Shown in pieces: positions 1 to 6,177 of a stretch of 9,857 nt of DNA (position 1 is the first letter of the stretch; each line of letters starts with the position of its first letter). The translations under genes were made by a program, and so were the position numbers. Source of the DNA: Acidobacteriaceae bacterium (lineage in GTDB: Bacteria > Acidobacteriota > Terriglobia > Terriglobales > Acidobacteriaceae). The stretch spans positions 1 to 9,857 of the forward strand of contig JAOAPG010000152.1 of assembly GCA_025462785.1 (NCBI GenBank), read 5' to 3'. The notes below the pieces were generated by a model, which saw only the letters and a program-made list of their open reading frames with translations, did no database searches and was not told the origin of the DNA.

Positions 1-231
1 GGCGCTGGGCCCGACGTTTCGCCGGATATCCCGGAGCAGCCCATTCTCCTGCAAAAAACCGACGCTCTGCTACTTTGCACGGATGGACTCTGGAGCCTCG
101 TCTCCGATCGGGAGCTGCAGAGAACGATCGAGTCCCGCTCTCCAATTGAAGCGTGTCGAGTGCTTGTAAAAATGGCCAAAGACCGCGGCGGCCCTGATAA
201 CATAACTCTCCAAATTCTCAAACTGCAGTAA
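1..231 (+). CDS. PP2C-family serine/threonine protein phosphatase, C-terminal fragment
   Basis: The frame is open from base 1 and ends at TAA 229-231, giving 76 codons of a gene that begins before the window. Two PP2C signatures are visible. The first is DALLLCTDGLW at fragment residues 21-31, whose TDG aspartate is a metal ligand in this family. The second is GGPDNIT near residues 64-70, whose aspartate also binds the metal centre. The family hydrolyses phosphoserine and phosphothreonine with Mn or Mg in the cytoplasm and often counters Hanks-type kinases. The protein ends six residues after the GGPDNIT motif, which is the normal PP2C end, so there is no extra C-terminal domain. The N-terminal half and any partner kinase are out of view. 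The next gene is 243 bases away behind its own promoter, so I see no operon link. Confidence 0.88.
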   Translation, partial: GAGPDVSPDIPEQPILLQKTDALLLCTDGLWSLVSDRELQRTIESRSPIEACRVLVKMAKDRGGPDNITLQILKLQ

Positions 232-412
232 TCCTATCGCCCTACGATATGCATTTGCTTGCTCCAGGAGTGCAAAAAAAGTTTTCGCCCCTGCCATATT
301 CTTCCGATGCCGACGTCGTTATTTAACGGTAAATGTTCGATGTAAGTTGCTGATAACTAACCGCTGAAGCCGGGGAGCAGTTTTCGCACCCAGAGATGGT
401 GTTCAGCTTGCA

Positions 413-441
413 TTGTCCCGTATGTCAATAAACTCTATTAT
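413..441 (+). promoter_or_regulatory. Predicted sigma-70-type promoter of the Rrf2/ABC operon
   Basis: A -35-like TTGTCC (413-418) and a -10-like TATTAT (436-441) are separated by exactly 17 bases. TATTAT differs from the consensus by one base; the -35 box matches at four of six. Transcription would begin near 448, leaving a leader of under 30 bases before the ATG at 475. No strong Shine-Dalgarno sequence is seen in that leader. The -10 box lies inside the inverted repeat at 430-454. Confidence 0.55.
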
Positions 442-454
442 TTCCATAGAGTTT
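430..454. promoter_or_regulatory. Inverted repeat, likely operator for the Rrf2 regulator
   Basis: AAACTCTAT (430-438) and ATAGAGTTT (446-454) form a perfect 9-base inverted repeat around a 7-base AT-rich spacer. The site covers the predicted -10 box and ends 20 bases before the start codon of an Rrf2-family gene. Rrf2 proteins bind palindromes of about this size as dimers and commonly repress their own operon. The position suggests repression by blocking polymerase. Assigning it to this regulator is inference. Confidence 0.62.
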
Positions 455-474
455 TATGGCACAATGCAAATAAT

Positions 475-981
475 ATGAAAATCTCCCAAAAAGGTCTCTA
501 TGCTTTGCAGGCCATGATGATGCTGGCCCGCCACTACGATCAAGGTGCTATTCGCATCCGCGACATCGCCTACGAAGAGGCTCTTCCGGAAAAATTTCTC
601 GAGCTGATTCTTCTCGAACTGAAAAATGCCCGCATGGTGGAAAGCGTGCGCGGAGCCAAAGGCGGCTACCAGTTGCGCCGCAATCCCAGTGATATCCGTC
701 TCAGCGAGATCATGCGCTTGATTGACGGCCCGCTCGCCCCCTTTGGTGATGCCGACCAGCTCCGCAGCTTGATCGACAGCGATGCGGAGCACCGCGCGCT
801 TTATCAAATATTTCTTGATGTCAGGAACGCCGCTGCGAAGATCCTGGATAACACCAGCCTGGCCGACATCATCAAGGTTGCAGAGTCGCCGAAGGGAAAG
901 AAGAATCACCGCAAGAAGGAAGAGGAGGCGGGCGTTCTGCCAATGGTGGTTCACGGAAATCGTCCGCGAGGACAGGAATGA
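475..981 (+). CDS. Rrf2-family transcriptional regulator without cysteines
   Basis: This 168-residue protein has the Rrf2 winged-helix fold signature. It starts MKISQKGLYAL, has the recognition-helix region LPEKFLELILLELKNARMV (residues 37-55), and a wing with GAKGGYQLRR (60-69). IscR, NsrR and RsrR bind an Fe-S cluster through cysteines near residues 90-105. This protein contains no cysteine at all, so it cannot use that mechanism; CymR of Bacillus, which senses sulfur status through a partner protein, is a known cluster-free relative. The C-terminal tail (about 138-168) is basic and highly charged and lies beyond the usual fold. Its TGA overlaps the ATG of the transporter binding-protein gene (ATGA, 978-981), so the two are translationally coupled. 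It probably represses this operon from the inverted repeat at 430-454. A longer minus-strand ORF across it has no recognisable product. Confidence 0.9.
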   Translation: MKISQKGLYALQAMMMLARHYDQGAIRIRDIAYEEALPEKFLELILLELKNARMVESVRGAKGGYQLRRNPSDIRLSEIMRLIDGPLAPFGDADQLRSLIDSDAEHRALYQIFLDVRNAAAKILDNTSLADIIKVAESPKGKKNHRKKEEEAGVLPMVVHGNRPRGQE

Positions 982-1994
982 TTAAGAAGCCTTTCTTGCT
1001 TTTCGGCCCCTTGCTGGTCCTGTTTGCGGCTCACTTGTCGTTTGCCCAGACCGTGATCCGTGTCGGCGCTTTCCCCAACATTACTCATGCGCAGCCCATG
1101 GTAGGAAAAGCGAACGGTTGGTTCGACAAGGCATTGGGCTCGAATGTAAAGATTCAGTGGACAAGTTTCAACGCCGGTCCGTCAGCAATTGAAGCATTGT
1201 TCGCAGGCGCAATTGACATGACGTACGTGGGACCCAATCCGACTATTGCCGGCTACGTCCGTTCCAACGGTGAAGCCTTGCGCGTCGTTGCAGGTGCTGC
1301 CAGCGGCGGAGTTGCGCTGGTCGTGCGAAACGATTCAGGCATTCAGAAGCCCGAAGACTTCCATGGAAAACGAATCGCCTCGCCGCAACTAGGAAACACG
1401 CAAGATGTCGCTTTGCGGGCATGGCTCAAAGCGCATGGACTGAAGACAACTGACAAGGGCGGCGATGTCCAGGTATTGCCGATGGCCAATCCCGATCAGC
1501 TCACGCTATTCCTTAAAAAAGAACTCGATGGAGCATGGGCTCCCGAACCTTGGGCTACGCGATTGATCCGGGAAGGGAACGGCCATCTATTTCTCGACGA
1601 GCGTGATCTCTGGCCGCAAGGACAATTTGTCATCACGAACCTTATCGTCAGCACCAAGTTTCTTAAAGAACATCCTGACGTCGTCAAAAACTGGATCCGC
1701 GCCCACGTCGAACTTACCGACTGGATCAACGGACACCTGCCCGAAAGCAAAAAGCTGCTGAACGATCAAATCCAGAAGGAAACCGGAAAGCCACTCGCTC
1801 CTGCCATATTGGACGAAGCCTTTACGAGGCTGCAGGTCACCTACGATCCACTACGCAACTCGCTCATCACCTCGGCCCATTCGGCATACGAAGCCGGTTT
1901 TCTTGGCAAGCAGCAACCCGATCTGTCGAGTCTCTATGATCTTTCGCCTCTCAATCAAGTCTTAGCGGAAAAAGGAAGGAAGCCGATCCAATGA
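978..1994 (+). CDS. Periplasmic substrate-binding protein, SsuA/TauA/NMT1-type ABC transporter
   Basis: The 338-residue protein begins with a Sec signal peptide (basic MIKK, hydrophobic core to about 22, likely cleavage SFA-Q after residue 23) and has no lipobox cysteine, so it should be soluble in the periplasm. The mature protein opens with the typical VIRVGAFPNITHAQPMVGKA segment. It continues with features of the COG0715 (SsuA/TauA/NrtA/ThiY) fold: FNAGPSAIEALFAGAIDMTY (from about residue 65), the hinge region KPEDFHGKRIASPQLGNTQD, and a DGAWAPEPWATRL stretch common in this family. It would capture a small anion and deliver it to the permease encoded two genes downstream. Sulfonates are the commonest substrate for this group, but taurine, nitrate, or pyrimidine-type substrates cannot be excluded. 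It is coupled by ATGA overlaps on both sides (978-981 and 1991-1994). Confidence 0.88.
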   Translation: MIKKPFLLFGPLLVLFAAHLSFAQTVIRVGAFPNITHAQPMVGKANGWFDKALGSNVKIQWTSFNAGPSAIEALFAGAIDMTYVGPNPTIAGYVRSNGEALRVVAGAASGGVALVVRNDSGIQKPEDFHGKRIASPQLGNTQDVALRAWLKAHGLKTTDKGGDVQVLPMANPDQLTLFLKKELDGAWAPEPWATRLIREGNGHLFLDERDLWPQGQFVITNLIVSTKFLKEHPDVVKNWIRAHVELTDWINGHLPESKKLLNDQIQKETGKPLAPAILDEAFTRLQVTYDPLRNSLITSAHSAYEAGFLGKQQPDLSSLYDLSPLNQVLAEKGRKPIQ

Positions 1995-2920
1995 CGCCGA
2001 ACCCCGCACTCCAACCTTCTTTTACAGGCGACCACAGGAACCCGGCACGCGCTAGCAACGCGAGATGGAAGGCAGGCGCTGCTCCGTCCGTCGTGTCATT
2101 GCGGCAAGCTGATTCGGACGCTAATCCCAAGGTCCATCTAGATGGAATCTCACTGAGCTACAAAACTAACGATGGCAAGAGGCTGCTCGCGCTCGATAAC
2201 ATCGACTTGAAGGTTCAGCCCGGCGAGTTTCTGTGCATCGTTGGTCCTTCCGGCTGCGGTAAATCAACTCTGCTTCATCTCATTGCGGGCTTGAATCAGC
2301 CCACTTCCGGTAGCGTCCTCATGGACAACAAACCGGTCACTGCCCCAGGCACCGATCGCATTCTCATCTTTCAGGAACTCGGACTTTTTCCCTGGCTGAA
2401 AGTCGGCGAGAACGTTGAGTTCGGCATGAAGATGAAGGGCCTCTCCAAAGCCGAGCGGCGCGAAAGAGTCGACTATTATCTGCGCCTCGTTCACCTCTCG
2501 CAATTCAAGGACAGCTACACTCACCAACTGTCCGGTGGGATGCGGCAGCGCGTAGCGCTTGCTCGTGCATTAGCGACCGAGCCCGATGTATTGCTCATGG
2601 ACGAGCCGTTTGCGGCCCTAGATGCCCAAACTCGCGATCTTCTTCACGACGAACTGGAACGCCTCTGGGCGGAAACGGGACGCACCATCATCTTCGTGAC
2701 CCACAACGTTCGCGAGGCGATTCGTCTAGGAGATCGAGTTGCTCTAATTTCCTTCCGTCCCGGAAAAATCAAGCGCGAGTACCGCGTCGATCTGCCTCGT
2801 CCGCGCCAGCTTGAAGACGTCAGCGTAGCCTTGTGCGCTCGCGAAATTCTCGATGATCTGCGTGGGGAGATCGATAAGTCGCTGCGAGAGCAATACGGAG
2901 ACAAGGAAGTCCACGCATGA
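1991..2920 (+). CDS. ABC transporter ATPase, SsuB/TauB type, with N-terminal extension
   Basis: This 309-residue ATPase powers the importer from the cytoplasmic side. All nucleotide-binding motifs are intact: Walker A GPSGCGKST (residues 85-93), Q-loop glutamine 128 in IFQELGLFPW, signature LSGGMRQR (180-187), Walker B VLLMDEP (200-206) and the H-loop histidine 238 in FVTHN. The QELGLFPW segment and the REAIRLGDRV segment after the H-loop are typical of the SsuB/TauB/NrtD group. The ATPase fold begins only near residue 47 (PKVHLDGISLSYKT); the first 45 or so residues are a basic, low-complexity extension that relatives lack. The ATGA overlap at 1991-1994 supports the upstream start. An in-frame GTG at 2093 would remove most of the extension but has no good ribosome binding site. 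Confidence 0.92.
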   Translation: MTPNPALQPSFTGDHRNPARASNARWKAGAAPSVVSLRQADSDANPKVHLDGISLSYKTNDGKRLLALDNIDLKVQPGEFLCIVGPSGCGKSTLLHLIAGLNQPTSGSVLMDNKPVTAPGTDRILIFQELGLFPWLKVGENVEFGMKMKGLSKAERRERVDYYLRLVHLSQFKDSYTHQLSGGMRQRVALARALATEPDVLLMDEPFAALDAQTRDLLHDELERLWAETGRTIIFVTHNVREAIRLGDRVALISFRPGKIKREYRVDLPRPRQLEDVSVALCAREILDDLRGEIDKSLREQYGDKEVHA

Positions 2921-3678
2921 GAAAGTTCGCCAGGCACGCAGTTTTCTATGCGGTCCTTATCGGCATATGGGCCTTGCTTGGAGCGCTCAAGATATGGCCG
3001 ACGTACGTCTTTCCGACTCCGAAGGGAGTTGGCGAGGCATTGTATGCAGGTTTCCAGGATCATAGCTTCTGGATCGCAATTGCAGTCAGCATGAAGCGCA
3101 TGCTGCTCGGCTACTCGCTCTCAGTTGTGCTGGGAATGGTTCTCGGGTTGGGTGTTGCCAGTAACAAGTTCCTGGAAGAGACGATGGGTGGATTGCTCGT
3201 CAGCCTGCAGAGCCTACCCAGTATCTGCTGGCTGCCGTTGGCGGTCCTTTGGTTTGGATTGACCGAGAAGGCAATCCTGTTTGTTGTCGTAATGGGATCG
3301 CTGCTCTCGGTGACAATCGCCATGGAAGATGGCCGCAAGCAAATGCCGAAGATCCATAGCATGGCAGGGCGGAACCTTGGCGCGACGGGATTGAAACTGT
3401 TCTGGTATGTGCTGTTGCCTGCCAGCTTGCCTTTCATCCTGAATGGACTGAAGCAAGGCTGGGCATTCGCGTGGCGTTCCTTAATTTCCGGCGAAATGAT
3501 TTTTGTCAGCCTTGGTCTCGGGCAGCAGTTGATGATGGGACGAGATCTGAACGACATGAACCTGGTGATCGCGGTAATGCTACTGATCATCGCGATTGGC
3601 TACATTGTCGACGGATTAGTCTTCCGCACTGCGGAACGAAGCCTACAGCGAAGATGGGGGTTGGAGCCTGCTAGCTAG
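2917..3678 (+). CDS. ABC transporter permease, SsuC/TauC type
   Basis: The 253-residue inner-membrane protein has about six hydrophobic segments: roughly residues 8-24, 62-82, 97-113, 117-136, 164-182 and 215-234. The EAA-type loop that docks on the ATPase is visible at about 149-172 (AGRNLGATGLKLFWYVLLP), with the conserved glycine and the LP pair. The early FPTPKGV motif and QSLPSICWLPLAVLWFGL are characteristic of the BPD_transp_1 permeases of sulfonate, taurine and nitrate importers. It completes the A-B-C gene order of the system. Its ATG overlaps the ATPase stop as ATGA (2917-2920). It is the last gene of the operon; an imperfect stem-loop begins at its stop codon. Confidence 0.92.
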   Translation: MRKFARHAVFYAVLIGIWALLGALKIWPTYVFPTPKGVGEALYAGFQDHSFWIAIAVSMKRMLLGYSLSVVLGMVLGLGVASNKFLEETMGGLLVSLQSLPSICWLPLAVLWFGLTEKAILFVVVMGSLLSVTIAMEDGRKQMPKIHSMAGRNLGATGLKLFWYVLLPASLPFILNGLKQGWAFAWRSLISGEMIFVSLGLGQQLMMGRDLNDMNLVIAVMLLIIAIGYIVDGLVFRTAERSLQRRWGLEPAS

Positions 3679-3720
3679 AATCCAAGGAAAGTCGCCTCAG
3701 GCATAGGCTGGATCGTCTAG
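3675..3720 (+). terminator. Imperfect stem-loop at the end of the ABC operon
   Basis: CTAGA-ATCCA (3675-3684) pairs with TGGAT-cg-TCTAG (3709-3720) with a two-base bulge. An inner GCCT/AGGC stem (3694-3697 with 3705-3708) lies in the loop. It starts inside the permease stop codon. The following sequence (TCAGGTTTAT) is not a clear U-tract, so this may be an mRNA end-protecting hairpin or a chance fold rather than a true intrinsic terminator. Confidence 0.3.
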
Positions 3721-3823
3721 TCAGGTTTATACGTGAGAACTCCGTGACACTAAGATTCGTGCAGGCGCTAGGTTATGGGAAGTCTAAGCGAGTCCATGTG
3801 GAGCACGGCAATCCAGTTCCGTA

Positions 3824-3849
3824 GAGCCTGCCCTGAGCGAAGTCGAAGC
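3824..3849 (+). repeat. Interspersed repeat unit (CCCTGAGCGAAGTCGAAG type)
   Basis: The run CCCTGAGCGAAGTCGAAG lies at 3831-3848, preceded by GAGCCTG. From memory, this word and its reverse complement (CTTCGACTTCGCTCAGGG) recur between genes in many bacterial genomes, including acidobacteria, as a small dispersed repeat. There is one copy in this window, so the repeat status rests on recall, not on the window itself. Confidence 0.4.
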
Positions 3850-3866
3850 GAGCGAAATGGTTTAGT

Positions 3867-3921
3867 CCCGGATGTAAATCCGGGGGCCAAAGCGGAAAAC
3901 GACTACGCGCCTGAAAGGCGC
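3867..3921 (+). repeat. Two-hairpin palindromic element, copy 1
   Basis: Hairpin A is CCCGGAT-GTAA-ATCCGGG (3867-3884, 7-bp perfect stem). After 22 bases comes hairpin B, GCGCC-TGAAA-GGCGC (3907-3921, 5-bp perfect stem). The same arrangement, in the same orientation and with nearly the same spacing, recurs at 6101-6154, which marks it as a dispersed element. It lies about 170 bases ahead of the porin gene. Confidence 0.65.
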
Positions 3922-4050
3922 CCAGGTTTTTGGAACAGAGCAGCGTGATCGGTCCAGGTCTAGGGGAACGCCAGTGCTTTATTCGCCTGAGTGGAGTTTT
4001 GCGTTCGCTGGACCCCAGCTGTTTCCAATTTTGTCGGAGCCCCAGATTCC

Positions 4051-4068
4051 GAACTTACTTATAAGTTC
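4051..4068. promoter_or_regulatory. Dyad GAACTTA-N4-TAAGTTC upstream of the porin
   Basis: Perfect 7-base arms (4051-4057 and 4062-4068) surround a 4-base spacer, in AT-rich DNA 25 bases before the porin start codon. The size and position suit a repressor operator or a leader hairpin next to the ribosome binding site. It resembles the Rrf2 dyad at 430-454 only in the AACT core and has a different spacing, so a shared regulator is unproven. Confidence 0.4.
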
Positions 4069-4093
4069 AAATTAGAGGATAGGTAAAACACCA

Positions 4094-5908
4094 ATGGACC
4101 ATCGCAAGAAACGACTGCTGCTCTCAATGGCTATAATGCCTATCATGTTATTAGGCTTAATTCCGGTTTCTCTCGGACAAACAAAGGCTGCGGCTACCAA
4201 AAAGAAGAAAGCAGTCAAGAGTGCCCCACCAGTTACGGCGGCGGAAGTCCAAGCCCTTCGCGACGCCGTAGCCGCTCAGGGCCAGCAAATTCAACTTCTG
4301 ATTCAGCAGATGCAGACCCGCGATACGGCCTTGCAGCAAGCTCAACAGCAGGCGTTGCAAGCTCAACAAGAATTGCAATCTACGCAAGCCGCCGCCGCTG
4401 AAGCTGAACAAAAGGCTGCTGCTGCTCAAGCAGCTGCTGCGCAAGAGCAGGGAACTGTAGACAAAATTAACAGTGACTTGGCCGACGTGAAGACCACGGT
4501 CACCAACACTGCCGTTGCCGCCCAGGATGAGCAAAAGCGCACCACTGCTCTCGAAGCGCTGGTCACCCGGTTCCGGTTCAGCGGAGACATTCGCCTACGC
4601 GGCGAGAGCTACGACCAGCAGCACATGGAGGACCGCAATCGAGCCCGCGTCCGAGTCCGCTTCGGATTGGATGGAGCACTGAATCAGGACTTCATCGGGG
4701 GAATCGCTTTGGCTACCGGCTCTATGGGCGATCCCACTACCACGAACGAAACTTTGACCAACGTCTTTGATCGCAAGACCATAGCCCTTGATCGTGGGTA
4801 CATCACCTACAATCCTGTTGCCCACAGGTGGTTATCGCTGACGGGGGGTAAATTCGCATTCACCTGGCAACGGACCTCGGCCACCTTCGATCCAGATTTA
4901 AACCCCGAAGGATTCAACGCGAAGTTCTCTTTCGATACCCATGCCGGGCCGCTGCAGAACTTCACTATACAGGGACTTGGATTGCTCTATAACGAGGCCA
5001 ACAGCGCTGCGAGTACGGCCAGCGCCAGCAGTGTTTTTAGTTCGCAAGACTCCTATGCAGCAGGTGGCCAGGTCTCAGCCAGACTGAAATTCGGGCCGTG
5101 GACAGCGACTCCGTCATTCTTAACCTTAAAGTGGAATCGCCCCGACGCAATTTTGCAGGAGAGCGCATTCGCGGTTGGAGCCACCACGACAGGCGCCACT
5201 GGAACCACACCCGCTGGACCTTTCCCGGTACCTGGTGAAGGTCAAGGCTGTGCTAAAGGCCTGAACTTCCCGCCTTTTGCGCCTTGCGTATTTGCACCGA
5301 ATGGTCTAACCAACTCGACCTATGTGGATAAGGCCGGCAGAGTTCATTTCTACTCTGGATATAACTACGCCGACTTCATCCTCAACAATCAAATCAACAC
5401 CGGATTGAGCAAACTTCCCATCAACCTGCTGCTCGAACTTGAAGACAACCTCGACGCCGCAGCCCATCCGCTCGACTTTAAAGGTCATGTCCTCAGCAAT
5501 CTCGGCAGCCAGAATAAGGTGTACAGCGGGGACTTCAGCCTGGGACAAGTCAAGAATAAAAACGACGTTCAGTTCGGCTATGCCTGGTCGCGCGAAGAAC
5601 AGGACGCCGTTATCGCTTCATTTGTCGAAAGCGATCAGCGTGCTCCCACCAACATTCTTCAGAACCGCATCTATGCTTTGTGGAAGCTGCGCGCCAACAC
5701 CTTGGCGAGTTTCACTTGGTGGCATGGACGTGTGCTGAATACGTATTTGGAGAACAATGCAGCGCTCTTCAATACATGGGGCAACGCATCAGCCGACGCG
5801 CCGCAAACCACGCCGGGTAAAGCAGGGCCGGCGCAGACCATCAAGACCGCAGGTCAGCAGGAACCGTATCTGAATCGGTTCCAATTCGATCTCATCTACA
5901 CGTTCTAA
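4094..5908 (+). CDS. Outer-membrane porin with N-terminal coiled coil (putative porin family)
   Basis: The 604-residue protein has a signal peptide (MDHRKKRLLL followed by a hydrophobic core, likely cleavage near residues 28-30) and then a lysine-rich linker (35-43). A long Ala/Gln-rich heptad region follows (about 48-158), predicted as a coiled coil. The rest (about 160-604) is a beta-barrel opening with RFRFSGDIRLRGE and DRNRARVRVRFGL. The LDRGYITYNP and DPDLNPEGFNAKF segments and the final phenylalanine of FDLIYTF are typical of the acidobacterial/proteobacterial 'putative porin' group (Porin_5-like). Two cysteines (386 and 398) sit in one predicted loop and could form a disulfide. It probably passes small solutes across the outer membrane, with the coiled coil helping trimer formation. 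It stands alone, 415 bases after the ABC operon, with AGAGGATAGG as ribosome binding site. Its substrate is unknown; sulfonate is only suggested by position. Confidence 0.85.
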   Translation: MDHRKKRLLLSMAIMPIMLLGLIPVSLGQTKAAATKKKKAVKSAPPVTAAEVQALRDAVAAQGQQIQLLIQQMQTRDTALQQAQQQALQAQQELQSTQAAAAEAEQKAAAAQAAAAQEQGTVDKINSDLADVKTTVTNTAVAAQDEQKRTTALEALVTRFRFSGDIRLRGESYDQQHMEDRNRARVRVRFGLDGALNQDFIGGIALATGSMGDPTTTNETLTNVFDRKTIALDRGYITYNPVAHRWLSLTGGKFAFTWQRTSATFDPDLNPEGFNAKFSFDTHAGPLQNFTIQGLGLLYNEANSAASTASASSVFSSQDSYAAGGQVSARLKFGPWTATPSFLTLKWNRPDAILQESAFAVGATTTGATGTTPAGPFPVPGEGQGCAKGLNFPPFAPCVFAPNGLTNSTYVDKAGRVHFYSGYNYADFILNNQINTGLSKLPINLLLELEDNLDAAAHPLDFKGHVLSNLGSQNKVYSGDFSLGQVKNKNDVQFGYAWSREEQDAVIASFVESDQRAPTNILQNRIYALWKLRANTLASFTWWHGRVLNTYLENNAALFNTWGNASADAPQTTPGKAGPAQTIKTAGQQEPYLNRFQFDLIYTF

Positions 5909-5926
5909 ATGCTCTAGGATGAGATT

Positions 5927-5960
5927 TGGATTCCGTGCCAAATACGTGACACGGAATCCA
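5927..5960. terminator. Perfect 11-bp stem-loop after the porin
   Basis: TGGATTCCGTG (5927-5937) pairs perfectly with CACGGAATCCA (5950-5960) around a 12-base loop, starting 18 bases after the porin stop. This is the usual place for a transcription end. No run of T follows on either strand, so it may act as a stabilising mRNA 3' hairpin or a factor-assisted terminator rather than a classical intrinsic one. Confidence 0.5.
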
Positions 5961-5981
5961 GCCCCGGACAACTTATGTAGA

Positions 5982-6001
5982 GACGGGCGTCCTCGCCCGT
6001 C
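5982..6001. repeat. Palindrome GACGGGCG-TCCT-CGCCCGTC
   Basis: A perfect 8-bp GC-rich stem (5982-5989 with 5994-6001) with a 4-base loop lies within the gap between the porin and the sulfite oxidase gene. Its form is that of a REP-like extragenic palindrome. Only this copy is visible here. Confidence 0.5.
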
Positions 6002-6075
6002 CCGCGAGAGTCTCCATTGGGCAAAGCGGGAGAGGTAAAAAGCAAGCGCAGTAAAGACAGGATCAAGGAAATGCA

Positions 6076-6154
6076 GCCCCGAAGGGGCGGAACAAATTAC
6101 CCCCGGACACAAGTCCGGGGTAATTGTGAATAAAGATCACGCGCCGAAGAGCGC
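6076..6154 (+). repeat. Multi-hairpin palindromic element, copy 2
   Basis: Three palindromes follow one another. The first is GCCCC-GAA-GGGGC (6076-6088). The second is CCCCGGAC-ACAA-GTCCGGGG (6101-6120), whose stem extends into ATTAC/TAAT flanks with one bulged C. The third is GCGC-CGAAGA-GCGC (6141-6154). The last two repeat the plan of the element at 3867-3921: a CCCGGA/TCCGGG hairpin, about 20 bases, then a GCGC hairpin with a GAA-containing loop. The element ends 23 bases before the sulfite oxidase start codon, so it would form part of the leader of that message. Confidence 0.65.
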
Positions 6155-6177
6155 AATGGTGTTCATAGGGAAAGCAC

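Larger units (their letters stand above)
3679..4093. other. Gene-free 415-base region with hairpin repeats and porin leader
   Basis: I see no credible coding frame here. The region holds, in order, the stem-loop at the operon end, an interspersed-type repeat (3824-3849), a two-hairpin element (3867-3921), a loosely nested inverted repeat (GGTCCA 3950-3955 with TGGACC 4009-4014, and GAACG 3966-3970 with CGTTC 4002-4006), and a compact dyad at 4051-4068 just before the porin gene. The porin promoter must lie in the last 100-200 bases, but no pair of -35 and -10 boxes stands out. The porin ribosome binding site is AGAGGATAGG (4074-4083). Confidence 0.6.

Noticed and set aside
454..954. Long minus-strand ORF antisense to the Rrf2 gene
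   Set aside because: Its protein has no recognisable domain, and the plus-strand frame is a clear Rrf2 protein with promoter and ATGA coupling.
2644..3063. Minus-strand ORF across the ATPase/permease junction
   Set aside because: It is arginine/serine-rich, as expected of a shadow frame, and lies opposite two well-supported genes.
3867..3921. Short palindromes as a CRISPR array or tRNA
   Set aside because: There are no regularly spaced identical direct repeats with unique spacers, and no cloverleaf with a T-arm or anticodon arm.
4157..4534. Minus-strand leucine/serine-rich ORF opposite the porin coiled coil
   Set aside because: Its composition is simply the complement of Ala/Gln-rich codons; the plus strand has a signal peptide and ribosome binding site.
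5789..6112. Minus-strand ORF through the porin end and the repeat-rich gap
   Set aside because: It reads through palindromic repeats and has no family features.
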